The notes beneath the pieces were generated by a model. The model did not search any database and was not told the origin of the DNA. It was given only the letters and a program-made list of their open reading frames with translations. The translations under genes and the position numbers were made by a program. A DNA stretch of 18,242 nt. Origin: Mycoemilia scoparia. Its lineage: Eukaryota; Kickxellomycota; Kickxellomycetes; Kickxellales; Kickxellaceae. Positions 8,581-18,165 of this stretch are shown here, piece by piece. The first letter of the stretch is position 1. Each line of letters opens with the position of its first letter. Where the stretch lies: positions 1 to 18,242 of the forward strand of contig JANBPU010000226.1 of NCBI GenBank assembly GCA_027575805.1. The letters are read 5' to 3'.

Positions 8581-8647
8581 AGGTCCAGCCCAAAGCATTT
8601 TTCATTATTGTGTTGTTTATAGCAATAATGAATCGATTTTTGGACCT
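8581..8647. repeat. 67-bp foldback element
   Basis: The outer arms AGGTCCA (8581-8587) and TGGACCT (8641-8647) are perfect inverted repeats. The inner arms TTCATTATTG (8601-8610) and CAATAATGAA (8623-8632) form a perfect 10-bp stem around a 12-nt loop. Between the stems the two strands are partly complementary. It may be a small foldback/MITE remnant or encode a stem-loop transcript. Confidence 0.5.
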
Positions 8648-9724
8648 TGGACCATCGGCACATGGCTAGTATTTAACCTCTCAGCCTAACCTCCATTGAC
8701 TTACTCATATCAAGATCTAAGATAGATTGTCTGTATTTCACAGGACGAATTGGCTTTATTGACCAGGTAAATCGCATGTCATTTACTAGAAAAAGCCGAA
8801 CCTTGCTTATTGTGAATCATCATTTTTACGAAGATCATGGTGAGAGATCTCGTTGGCTCGATATTGATCCACAGACACTACAATCTTCACAAAGAGGTTC
8901 TCTATACACATCTCTTGCTTACTTTCTTGTGTTTGCGTAAAAATCTGGGGGGGGAGGTAGATTGTAAAAGAAAATCTAGAACAGATTGCCGGTTGTTTAG
9001 AAATCCAACCATATACCTCACGATAATAGGAATACATTCAGTAACAGTAGATACTATTGCTACAGAATAGACTAGCCAAAAAGCTCATATTATTTGGAAT
9101 ACTACTATGCTGTATTATTTTGTTTTGCTCTAACATGTTGAGAGTGGAGCGACAACAAAAGAAAAGCATATTTAAACAATATATATATATATATATATTA
9201 TAATAATCAAAGGTTCTATCAATAGTGTCGGCAGCTAAATGTATATGTACTTATTCACCCAATCATGTTCAGGAACCTTCGGTCTTAATCCTTGCCATCA
9301 GCATAGCCCCTTGTCTCTTTGAAAGGGCCCTGATGCTGCTTGTCCTGAAAACCGGATTTACCCTCAAACAGTTATATTTATGGATGTGACCTATCATAAA
9401 TAAAACTATGTATAATGGCGATGATGATGATGATGAATATGAGTTCGGCGATTTTTATGCAGTGGCTGTTTGTATCCGAATAACCAACAAGTAACCACAA
9501 ACCAATTCACCGTGATAAACGACAACTGGATAAGATCATGTTGCTAGTGACCGCGCGCACACACCCATCACCATCACCGTCAGCGCCATTTGAACTGGTA
9601 CCCAATGGCTTTAGAGTAAAATGCTATAAAAACCCGTATTAGGGTCCAATATAAAAAAGATTTTTTAACCGATATTTGTTTTTATTTTGCTGTATTGATT
9701 TGCAAATAGCCGCTACCCCACAAA
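8648..9724. other. Gene-free stretch
   Basis: No gene I can support. The open frame at 8837-9070 has an ATG start but no family likeness, and a minus-strand frame overlaps it. An imperfect hairpin is present at 9299-9338 (CAGCAT / ATGCTG outer arms). Microsatellites: (AT)n at 9179-9199 and (GAT)n at about 9420-9435. Confidence 0.5.
9179..9199. repeat. (AT)n microsatellite
   Basis: About ten AT units in non-coding DNA. Confidence 0.9.
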
Positions 9725-9849
9725 CACATGGGAGGCTATTTTTGAAGGGAGAATATTTATTAGTAAAACTGGGCAACAACTTGGCTGTGATTGCCCCTAT
9801 AATCTTTGGTCACCAAAAGAGATACCCTTCAAAAATTATTTCCCACATT
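9725..9849 (-). mobile_element. Family M MITE-like element, copy 5
   Basis: The inner arms are TTTTTGAAGGG at 9739-9749 and ACCCTTCAAAAA at 9824-9835, with outer similarity CACATGGGAGGCTA on the left and ATTATTTCCCACATT on the right. The 22-nt core (9783-9804) matches copy 4 at 21 of 22 bases. GGTCACCAAAAGAG next to the right arm matches the interior of copy 2. No family P sequence is attached. Confidence 0.8.
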
Positions 9850-10492
9850 TACAGGAACCAATTTCTGCTGTTACCACTACGCCTATTGCCGTGGTTAAGC
9901 TTATAATTGATACTGGTAGTAAAAGTAGCTGTAATGGTGTGAGATCCTCTTTGATTCCAGCTTGGCCTTTGTGTTTATGAACTAAATTTAGCTTTTCTAT
10001 TATTAATACAATTTTAATACCCGAAAAACCAATATTCGTGGGTTTGCATTGTGGCATTTCAGGTTAGCCTTCCTTGAAAAATCCAGCCGAGCATCTCCAT
10101 TCAAAGAGAGTGCCAAGAACGAACATACAGGCATGAATGAATATGTGTATGTGTTCACACTTCCGAATGACAGATTCGCAAACTAAAGGAACATATATTT
10201 TTACCCTTCCTTACACAAAGAACAACAATGTATTTTCATGCAAATATTATGTTCAAATATTTCGCTTTTCCCTAAACTTGATTTTGTTATAAACCACTGT
10301 GCCAAAAGGTGGAACCACCCTCTGGAAGGGTAGAACTTGCTATTTACAACAGCCTTAGCCTATGCTAATCACAGTCACACCACAAAGTAAGCCAAACAAG
10401 CTGGTATACTTTAAAAGCTAGAAAAATGAGAAAAAAATTGGGTAAATTAAAAAGAGTAGTAATACAGATATCATATTCATTCATTTTCTTTG

Positions 10493-10524
10493 ACACACAC
10501 ATACACATACACATACACATACAT
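10493..10524. repeat. (CACATA)n microsatellite
   Basis: Short CA run followed by four CATACA-type hexamers. Confidence 0.85.
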
Positions 10525-11170
10525 TTTCATACATAGTTCTTATATTAATGTTAAAGCTAGAAAAACAAGTACTATTTAGTTAAACCCGTTTATTCGCCCA
10601 TCCACACATACACAGACACTCACCCATGCATGTATACTTAATTCAGTAGTAATGATACTCGTTTTTTCCGCCGATTCCTCTCCATCGAAATAAAGTCTAC
10701 CAATCAATCGATATTTCACTCAATCAAACATCTAACCAGCTCCCATTTCTGCTGCATGTACTCAAAAGGAAAGGGAACAAACAGGCACCAAGCTAGTAGC
10801 CACTCCTAACCAGCCACACTAGAAAAATTTATCCTTCTCTTTAGAACACGAGCGTGTAAATCAAAAAACAAAAGGGATACTATGATTAACAAGAGGAAAA
10901 AGTCAGCCAAACAAGTCCAGACAAGACAGAGAAAGTTGGTCATTGTCTGGCGCTATCGTTAGTCAACTGCGTTTCAATTCACACACACACACACCCATTT
11001 ATCACCAACTACGATGGCCAATAGAAAGTTTTTGCTATATTTGTATTTCCTTTTTCCATTTAGTTCATAGTAATACTATATTCAAATCTGGTCAAATATC
11101 CACAAACATACTTCCAACATTCACTGACATCTTGTCATGGAAAATCTATATGCCAATTCATATTCATATT

Positions 11171-11197
11171 TTTCTTCTTCTTCTTCTTCTTCTTCTT
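11171..11197. repeat. (TTC)n microsatellite
   Basis: About nine TTC units. They translate as a Ser run in one frame, which inflates a spurious open frame at 11137-11490. Confidence 0.9.
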
Positions 11198-11273
11198 GTA
11201 TGTGCTTCTGTGTGCGGACAAGTATCTTCATTGTGATGTCTAGAAAAATAAGCCCAAGTTATGATGTTGAGGG

Positions 11274-11358
11274 GGTATGGGTCAGTGGCCCAAATCCACG
11301 ATCCTGCTGTTTCCCAGGTGGATCGCAGCTCGGACCTTGGGCTTTAGATCTCCATACC
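11274..11358. repeat. GC-rich nested inverted repeat
   Basis: Three nested perfect helices are possible: GGTATGG (11274-11280) with CCATACC (11352-11358), GCCCAA (11288-11293) with TTGGGC (11337-11342), and ATCCAC (11294-11299) with GTGGAT (11318-11323). The segment is clearly more GC-rich than its surroundings. It could be a foldback element or a structured RNA. The overlapping open frame (11137-11490) has no recognised family. Confidence 0.45.
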
Positions 11359-11480
11359 AGTTCAGCCCACCTCCCATTTCTTAACAGAGAAACGATTAGA
11401 AGCTGCTCTGCCATTAACCTTTTAGATCTTTGCAAGCCCTATGTTGTTTGGGGCTTTTTATCAACAAAAGTCCATTTTAC

Positions 11481-11607
11481 ACATTGGTAGTTATTTTTGA
11501 AGAGCTAAATTAATATTGTCAATGATAATATAGGCCTGGCCAATATGCATATTGAAACAGACCTACTAGTAAAAGCTACTAGCCCCTCAAAGATAATCAC
11601 TCATATA
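11481..11607 (+). mobile_element. Family M MITE-like element, copy 6 (diverged)
   Basis: The left arm ACATTGGTAGTTATTTTTGAAG (ending at 11502) and the right arm CCCCTCAAAGATAATCACTCATAT (11583-11606) match the family arms with a few changes. The interior GATAATATAGGCCTGGCC only loosely resembles the core, so this is an old copy or a relative. Confidence 0.5.
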
Positions 11608-11879
11608 TTGATTTCCTCTATGACAATAGAGATCGTGCTACCCTGGTTATTGTGTAATGCCGCCACGTCCGTTGCTACAGTTGATATGACATCGGTAGTT
11701 TGTATGAATAATATAGTATTTGTCAGCCTATTCGATGTTATTCTATGTGTGTATTCAGTACTTGATGAATGACAGTAGTGGGTATGGATGGACAAATGCC
11801 TAGGCTTGGCAGTCTATTGCTTTATGTTCACTCGCCACCTAAGCCTTCAATTCAACTGAAAGGTTACCCATTAAAAGGG

Positions 11880-11899
11880 AACAGACAGACAGACAGACA
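11880..11899. repeat. (ACAG)n microsatellite
   Basis: Five ACAG-type units in tandem. Confidence 0.85.
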
Positions 11900-12507
11900 C
11901 CCTCATACATTCCCTGAAAATCAGTCCACAGCCCATAAAGTTTAACTAGAGTCCCAGTGACAAATGCCTAGGACCCAAGGGAATATCCTAGTACCTTTTT
12001 AGAGAAGACTCTGCCAACTATATGACTCTGTATGGCAAGCTGTCTATCAAGTGACCAAGAAATGACGACAAAAAGCACAGTAAGGCGGTTCAATAAACAC
12101 AAGATTTATTAAATTCATTTAATCTATCTGCCAATTGAATTGAGGCTAGTTACGACTAATACTTGATAGGCATACATGGCTACTTTCTCACACTCTCGCC
12201 TAAAAAGCAATTTACCTATATTTTATTATCCGATAATGCCAACCCAATTTCATGTATTAAGTTAATACAATGCAAGCTCTATTGCATATTACGATGCGAC
12301 CACAAAAACAGAAACAACCTCAACACTTGCTGCTGTCTCTGCAATCCCAACACATTCATTTATTCAGACCATTTAAAGTTATTTGTGTGTTTGTATGGTT
12401 GTAAAGAGCTTATATAAAGTATTTAAAAATGAACTCAAATTTCGGCTAATTTATGTTTATTTTTTTTTGATGTGAGTGTTTTCAAACAAAAAAATCCTCA
12501 TTTTCTA

Positions 12508-12543
12508 ACTCACTCACTCACTCACTCACTTGCTTGCTTGCTT
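12508..12543. repeat. Compound (ACTC)n-(TTGC)n microsatellite
   Basis: About six ACTC units followed directly by three TTGC units. Confidence 0.85.
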
Positions 12544-13064
12544 ACTCAATAATAATACAGAAAGAAAGGTGAAATTAAATGTTGGTATGTTTGATTGGCT
12601 GAATCGGATGGAGAGTCTTTTAATAAACCCGAATTCACATGCTTGCTCCTCAAGAGCAACTTACACCAGCAGGACCTAAACCCAAAATGCGAAGGGATGT
12701 ATGTTTGTTTAATATCGATGAGAGTCTCTGCATATTTATCATTTAATATTTTGGATAATGGGAGCTCATTCAAAAATACTGGTTTTAATTTCATCATTTT
12801 ATTACAAATTAAATACTCATTCATCTGTATGAAGTATACTTCCTCCTACCCACTTGCTTGTCTAAATAATAATGGTTGCGGTGGCAGCTATAGCAAAGTC
12901 GTTCTATGCAAAAGCACATACAGTTAATAATAGTACAATTGGATATGTTACATACTGATTGTTATCGCATCCAGTTATAAACTTCTAGAATTTCTACTCT
13001 ATAGTTGCTGCCACCATTATTACTATTATGCTGATTAATATACAATCCAATACAATACAATCCA

Positions 13065-13087
13065 GCCACTGCCACTGCCACTGCCAC
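13065..13087. repeat. (GCCACT)n microsatellite
   Basis: Nearly four tandem hexamers; a CAATA-type run (TACAATCCAATACAATACAATCC) lies just upstream. Confidence 0.8.
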
Positions 13088-14060
13088 AAAAAACAAGTGT
13101 GTTTTAGGAAGCAGCAGCAGTTCAAAACATCGTTATCTTGCTCATCATTGCACCATTAAATTTCCATTTAATGTTTTCTTTGACAAGCAAAGCATAGTGA
13201 ACTAGCCGCCCATACATATATTAAAGGTTCACTGGCGTATATATTTATTTTCATATTTGTCTTTGCATTGCATCACCATCCACACTTCCCATCTCCTTTG
13301 CACTCTCTCAAATATATTTTCAATAAATAAAATACTATTATTGTTTTACTCTTTTTTTTCTTGGTTCAAGTCATATCTTAACCACCCTGTCTACATGCAT
13401 GTGTAATGATAAATGATAAGCCATAATTCTTTTACTATTCTTTTTTTTCAATTAATCTCTCATACCACAATCAACATTGTTCACCTTCTCCTTATTGCAT
13501 TGTGTACTATTTAACATTGTCTCTATCGGGTGATACTTTTCCCAAAAATTAATAAAAACAGCCTCATTATCGAACAAACTCCCTTCAAACAATAATAACC
13601 AGGTTTATAGCAGTTTATCTTTTCTTATCAAAAGATTTCCCTTTTCTACCTACGATTTGTTTCTTTTTACACACTCATTTTTTGATTAATTGGTTATTGT
13701 TATCATTATTTCCTTTTTTATCATACGCGCATACTCAGCAGCACAATACAAAGTACATATTGATATGTATATTTTATCCATTAAGTTATCCATGTATATG
13801 CATGGTTTTGATCCTTACATTCATTGGATATACTAATATTAATATGAATTTTGTGAGTATACATATTTGGTTATACTCTTATATTAATCAGCAACAGCAC
13901 ATGAATAACTGAAGTTTCCATATCTGTATATATTCATTTGTAGGCGTATAGTTGTGTGCGTGTGTGTATTTCGTTTTTGTTGGGGAGCAGCTGTGAGTCA
14001 TCCCTCACACCGTATTGTTCTCATTGCCATTAATAATGATTTTGACAGCTATTGTAAAAG

Positions 14061-14091
<31 letters not shown>
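14061..14091. repeat. (AAAT)n microsatellite
   Basis: Seven perfect AAAT units plus a partial one. Confidence 0.95.
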
Positions 14092-14169
14092 GATTAATTT
14101 ATGATGATTCTATTATAATCATCGGACATTGCCACTACTGCTAATAATCTTATTATTCTTTATTTTGGG

Positions 14170-14264
14170 CATATGGGTAGTTAATTTTGAAGGGCTATGG
14201 AGTCACACATTTGGCTGCAGTTCCCCCTATCAACATGCACCCTTCAAAAATCATGATCTATATG
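14170..14264 (-). mobile_element. Family M MITE-like element, copy 7 (short form)
   Basis: The left end is CATATGGGTAGTTAATTTTGAAGGG from 14170. The right arm is ACCCTTCAAAAA at 14239-14250, continuing to CTATATG at 14258-14264. The core TTTGGCTGCAGTTCCCCCTAT corresponds to the family core in reverse orientation. At 95 bp it is the shortest copy, with an internal deletion relative to copies 3-5. Confidence 0.75.
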
Positions 14265-14826
14265 GCTGTTGATAAATAAAGTTCAAGCTGTTTCTTTATA
14301 CTGACAAGTTTGATTTAGAATCTCCAAACACACACACACATCCATACCCACCTCTGGAAAATGTCATTTTTTAGAATATACAATTTACATTGAGAAAAAT
14401 ATATGACACTTTGTATTATATCAATCACGATGCATCAATATTTTATACATATAAATATACACATCATTTGCCCATTCCTATCAACAACAAAGACAAGATT
14501 TGGTGTTGATTGAGATTCTGTGTCTTTGACAAAAACTGTAGCCAAAGGAATCCCGGTGACTTCAGCTTCTGAATACCCATTAACATACGTCAAAGATGTC
14601 AAAAATCAAAACCCTGCCTCCTCCCAAAAAATCACACTCATACATCGATTTACCCTTTGTTTTCAACAATCTAAACCAAACCAAAGAAAACCACCTGTCA
14701 ATCAACACTATTTCAAAAATCTACTTGTCCATAATGAGTAGAAAAGAGAAGTAGGAACTGTCACAAAGAAATTGACGCACCAAAGAACAGGTTTTTGTAT
14801 TCATAGCATGGCGCCTGTGTGAATGA

Positions 14827-14844
14827 GTGTGTGTGTGTGTGTGT
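14827..14844. repeat. (GT)n microsatellite
   Basis: Nine GT units. Confidence 0.85.
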
Positions 14845-15391
14845 CTAATTGATTTTTATGTATAAAGCGCCATAAACATCAAACTTTACCCTTTTAGATG
14901 TGTGCTACCTTTTGACACAGTGGTTTGTAGCATAAAGAAGTATACCAAACTTAAAGAAAAGTATCCAAAAAATCAATCCGTTAGAGTGCTTATATTTTAC
15001 TCAATCTTTGTAAAAATCAAAAATAAAATATTCAATGTAGATATATCAATCTGTTCTTTCTATCTATCTATCTTCTTTGTGCTTAATTTCGTTTGTTTTC
15101 TTTTGTGTGGCACTATGAATTATACTGGGAATAAACCAGATATACCAAATATCAACTTTATCATAGATAAAAACAACAGTAATCACGATAAAAAAGATTA
15201 TAGAAATAGAAATAAATGCCCGAATGGTTTATTCTCTTGTTACTTTTCTTTCACAACAAGGCGACAATAGAATGGCCTTCTGACCTTACCAAGTTTAAGT
15301 ATAAAGTCAATGATAGATCTATTTTTAAATATGACAACAATTGGCCGATACCCAATAATAAAATTTCTTTAACATACCAACCCTTGGGTTG

Positions 15392-15465
15392 CCATCATCA
15401 TCATCATCATCATCATCATTATCATCATTATCATCATTATCATCATTATCATCGTCATTATCATT
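15392..15465. repeat. Compound (CAT)n and 9-bp CATCATTAT minisatellite
   Basis: About nine CAT units pass into four to five copies of a 9-bp unit (CATCATTAT) that evidently arose from the trinucleotide run. Translated it gives His/Tyr (+) or Asp/Asn (-) runs, which explain two spurious open frames. Confidence 0.9.
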
Positions 15466-16069
15466 TTTAGTGTTTTTGTTTGAATAAATCATTATCATCG
15501 CCACCATCAAAGTTAAAAAGTGTAAATTGGCAAAAATCTATTCTCGAGAGTATTTTTTATGCGTCAATGTTTTGTGAATTTACAATTATCAATATATCAA
15601 TCTAAATTTATATACATATGCGTATGTGAGCATTGAAATACGAAAAAATCAATTAAATTATTTTTGATACTGGACACTTGATATGCACTCATTCATAAAT
15701 ATACTCTAAAGGCATATACAATAAATCTATTTGTCCATTTATTTATGATAATACTCAATTTAATCATTCATAAAACATTTAGATATGCCATTATTAAAAT
15801 ACGCAAATCCTATCTTACTTGAATTGCATTACAGTTCCTACAACTACAAAGACATGAGAAATTTCTCAATACAGCCATCACCATCTCCACCAATAGTAAT
15901 AACAAAAAACAATAGTGAAGGTGATAGTGGTTGCATCAATAACTGTAGGTAAAGTCTTTAAAGCAATCGATAATTTAGATTCCACGAAATCTACTCTTTA
16001 TCCACATATTTTCACAAAGAACCCAAGTTTTTTTTTGTAGTGTACTGGGTCCATAAAATAGTTTTATTC

Positions 16070-16092
16070 GATCAATCAATCAATCAATCAAT
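16070..16092. repeat. (ATCA)n microsatellite
   Basis: Five to six ATCA units. Confidence 0.85.
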
Positions 16093-16210
16093 TCAAAAAT
16101 AATATTACTACCACCTAATGTTTTTTCTCATAGGAATAAAAGAATATATTAACCAATGGAAAATTACCACACACCCACTATTCTTTATTTTTTCTGAATA
16201 AACTGATTAG

Positions 16211-16321
16211 CAAAGAATAATAAAGGGACCTCACAGTTCCTTGATGAACATATGTATAGTTTTAAAGCCCAAAATAAACTAACTCGACATTTTCATATGG
16301 TCCTTTTATTACATTACTTTG
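16211..16321. repeat. Possible 111-bp inverted-repeat element
   Basis: The left end CAAAGAATAATAAAGGGACC (16211-16230) is closely similar to the reverse complement of the right end (16299-16321), allowing for a small gap. The interior shows no coding sequence. A faintly similar block lies at 5535-5600, but without a partner arm there. Confidence 0.35.
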
Positions 16322-17823
16322 TAGATGTTTGGTTTTTGATTTTTGATTTAGCTGTTCTTTGGAAACCCACCTCATTGCCTTATTATTGCTATTATTATAT
16401 TTTTACAGACAAGGTATGAATGTAATGATCGTCATCACCGACAACAATAATTACTACAACTTCCAGTGTTTTTGAATATTACACATAAACACTCGCTATT
16501 TAGATTTAGCAGATCATTTCTTTACCACTAAATATACTCACACTACTCATGGCTGGCTTGAATTTCTTTGTATCAACCAACCATTCTAATCGTTATCATC
16601 ATAACATTAATATTGGTGCATTGGCATTATAATTCTATAGTGGAATGGGTGTGTCAATTGGGATGTGGTATCGCCTATTGCCATTTGACACCCCCTCCTC
16701 ATCCTTGAAAATCAATTTATTTGGATGGCTATGGAGCGATAGTTGGTTAGTAGGTCACAATGAAAACCGAAATAGCATCACCAACAGTAAGAATAACAAT
16801 TGTAATTTATTTTATTATATTGAATTAGAGTTTGATTAATTAATTTATACAGTTTGCATTGATTTATAAAACCCAAAAATCTGCAACACATACTATCATT
16901 TCAATGATGTTGGCAGCGGCTGCATAGAGAGCATACTTTGAATCGAGGATCTGATATAATGCTGAAAAATAAATCATCTATGATGATATCAGGATACACA
17001 GCAATCTACTCTGTCCAGCTATTTCGCTATGCATCAGTAAAATGCATGCTTGTCCCTATAACCGAATGGCCGTTTTTTCTCGGCTCTCCATTTCTTGTTC
17101 TTCTACGTCTGCGTTAGCCTGTGTCCATCATCACTGTTTGTCTATAGAGTGATGAGAGTCAGTGAGAGAGAAAAAAAGGAAGCGAAATTTATTCACACCA
17201 CACCACACCAACATTGACCAGTAAACCAAGTGACTCACCCATTGATCAATTTGTTGGATCACCATCGGCCCCCCACACACACACACACACTCCACCATAA
17301 TCATATATCCCTCTCAAACAATACGGACAAACAAACAAACTTTTTTTGGTCCCCTATCCTGCTTTCCAATCCACGACGCCCTCTCAACGGCTTAAAATCC
17401 ATCTATATAATATTTCCTACAATGACACACAATAACCACAACCACCGAAAACTTTTTTACTAATACACACTGCCACAACAGCCTATAATTTGGAGGCATA
17501 ACAAGGTCACCAATACAAACGGAAAAACCAGCCAGTAAGCTAACCACCTAACCAGCCAACTAAAATAAGCGTCTTCATACATATACACACATTGATGAGG
17601 GGCAGATAAATAGGCTGTTCATATTGCATGCATTAATGCATTTTTGCCGAGTTATATATGAGAGCCCTTCTATTTGGGATCGGCGTCATCACTGTCATGG
17701 TTCTTTATTGCCATTGCCACCACCAACCCCTGGACTTATTGGATGATGATATAGTCTAACTACTATATTTTTGGAATTGTTTGGAACCCACCCGCTACTC
17801 ACTCATTCACTCACTGATGGTTT
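16322..17823. other. Gene-free stretch, possibly upstream part of a right-edge gene
   Basis: Mostly AT-rich, non-coding. From 17646 to 17757 a frame is open and encodes a membrane-like segment (RALLFGIGVITVMVLYCHCH) before a TAA; it could be an upstream exon of the gene at 17824-18165, but I find no good donor site. Simple repeats: CACAC units at 17193-17211, CA at 17274-17291, and CACT/CATT runs near 17798-17816. Confidence 0.4.
17274..17291. repeat. (CA)n microsatellite
   Basis: Nine CA units following a C run. Confidence 0.85.
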
Positions 17824-18165
17824 ATGTTTGAATACAGAGAGAGAGAGAGAGTAGTAGGCCGTGGCTATGGCTTAAAACTTCCTTTGATATCTCTGACCTT
17901 AGATTGCAATATTTGTATATGTATGCATGTGAGTCTATTTATGGCATTATGCTTACTAATTCATGCTATTCCTTGTGGATTGTCTTTCCAGTGCTCTGAT
18001 ACTACTAATGCTCAGCTGCAATTAGTCTTTGTCAAATTGTCCTCTTCTATGTCAAGCTTTTGGGCTCCTGTTATCTATGCTCTCTCTCTCTCTCTCTCTC
18101 GTTATCACCCAGACGTTATGGCTGTTTGCATAAAGATTTTCAACAGAATACAGATATGGCAGTAA
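17824..18165 (+). CDS. Possible 3' end of a seven-transmembrane-receptor-like gene
   Basis: The open frame runs from an ATG at 17824 to a TAA at 18163-18165 (113 residues unspliced), but the true 5' end is unknown. Residues 65-90 form a hydrophobic helix ending FWAPVIYAL. APVIY recalls the NPxxY motif near the end of helix 7 in rhodopsin-type receptors (Asn replaced by Ala), and RYHPDVMAV after it resembles the start of the cytoplasmic tail. Residues 31-56 form another hydrophobic stretch that would fit helix 6, with QCSDTTNAQ as the loop. A strong intron-like segment (17929-17991) covers most of that stretch. A CT repeat inserts SLSLS directly after the motif. Other explanations are an unrelated membrane protein or a chance open frame. 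The other two frames from 17992 close quickly. Confidence 0.33.
   Translation: MFEYRERERVVGRGYGLKLPLISLTLDCNICICMHVSLFMALCLLIHAIPCGLSFQCSDTTNAQLQLVFVKLSSSMSSFWAPVIYALSLSLSRYHPDVMAVCIKIFNRIQIWQ
17836..17852. repeat. (GA)n microsatellite
   Basis: Eight AG/GA units just after the first codons of the right-edge open frame. Confidence 0.85.
17929..17991 (+). other. Putative 63-nt intron, phase 0, without stop codons
   Basis: The donor is GTGAGT (17929-17934), the branch-like sequence TTACTAAT lies about 35 nt before the end, and the acceptor is TCTTTCCAG ending at 17991. This is a textbook set of fungal intron signals at a typical length. The length is a multiple of three and contains no stop, so the flanking frame is the same whether it is spliced or retained. 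Confidence 0.55.
18080..18100. repeat. (CT)n microsatellite inside the right-edge open frame
   Basis: Ten CT units encode Leu/Ser alternation immediately after the APVIY motif. Any length change not divisible by three would shift the frame of the last 21 or so codons. Confidence 0.9.

Larger units (their letters stand above)
9850..11273. other. Gene-free stretch
   Basis: No convincing gene on either strand. It contains a (CACATA)n run at 10493-10524, an AC run at about 10980-10994 and a (TTC)n run at 11171-11197. GGAAGGGTAGAAC near 10324 faintly recalls a family M arm, but no partner arm is found. Confidence 0.5.
11608..14169. other. Long gene-free stretch
   Basis: About 2.5 kb without a defensible gene. 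Open frames such as 12163-12417, 12595-12927 and 13682-13912 are composed of AT-rich codons and match no family I know. It holds several tetra- to hexanucleotide repeats and a 14-bp direct repeat GACAAATGCCTAGG at 11791-11804 and 11959-11972. Confidence 0.5.
14265..16210. other. Gene-free stretch
   Basis: AT-rich with no accepted gene. The frame at 14902-15270 begins with GTG and is rich in Lys, Asn, Ile and Phe, as expected of random AT-rich DNA. Repeats include GT (14827-14844), the compound CAT array (15392-15465) and ATCA (16070-16092). GTAGCCAAAGGAAT near 14539 resembles part of family M copy 1. Confidence 0.5.

Noticed and set aside
8743..8767. Possible micro-exon between TTTCACAG and GTAAAT
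   Set aside because: The splice-like signals are good, but the 23-nt segment has no partner exons with coding features nearby.
8837..9070. 77-codon open frame with an ATG start
   Set aside because: No recognised domain, no splice context, and an overlapping minus-strand frame of equal length; consistent with chance.
10300..10380. Possible additional family M copy (AAGGTGGAACC...GGAAGGGTAGAAC)
   Set aside because: No matching pair of arms and only a faint core; similarity too weak.
11137..11490. 117-codon open frame
   Set aside because: It begins in a TTC repeat (Ser run) and crosses the nested inverted repeat; no protein family recognised.
11791..11972. 14-bp direct repeat GACAAATGCCTAGG, 168 bp apart
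   Set aside because: One match of this length is not unexpected in a window of this size, and the intervening DNA shows no element ends.
14535..14600. Sequence similar to the interior of family M copy 1 (GTAGCCAAAGGAAT)
   Set aside because: A short match without inverted arms; may be chance.
14902..15270. 122-codon open frame on the + strand
   Set aside because: It starts with GTG, its composition is that of AT-rich random DNA (Lys, Asn, Ile, Phe), and no motif is recognisable.
15216..15510. His-rich (+) and Asp/Asn-rich (-) open frames
   Set aside because: Translations of the CAT/CATCATTAT microsatellite.
16660..16740. Possible decayed family M copy (TCGCCTATTGCC...CCTTGAAAATCAATTT)
   Set aside because: Only a partial right side can be matched and the left arm is missing.
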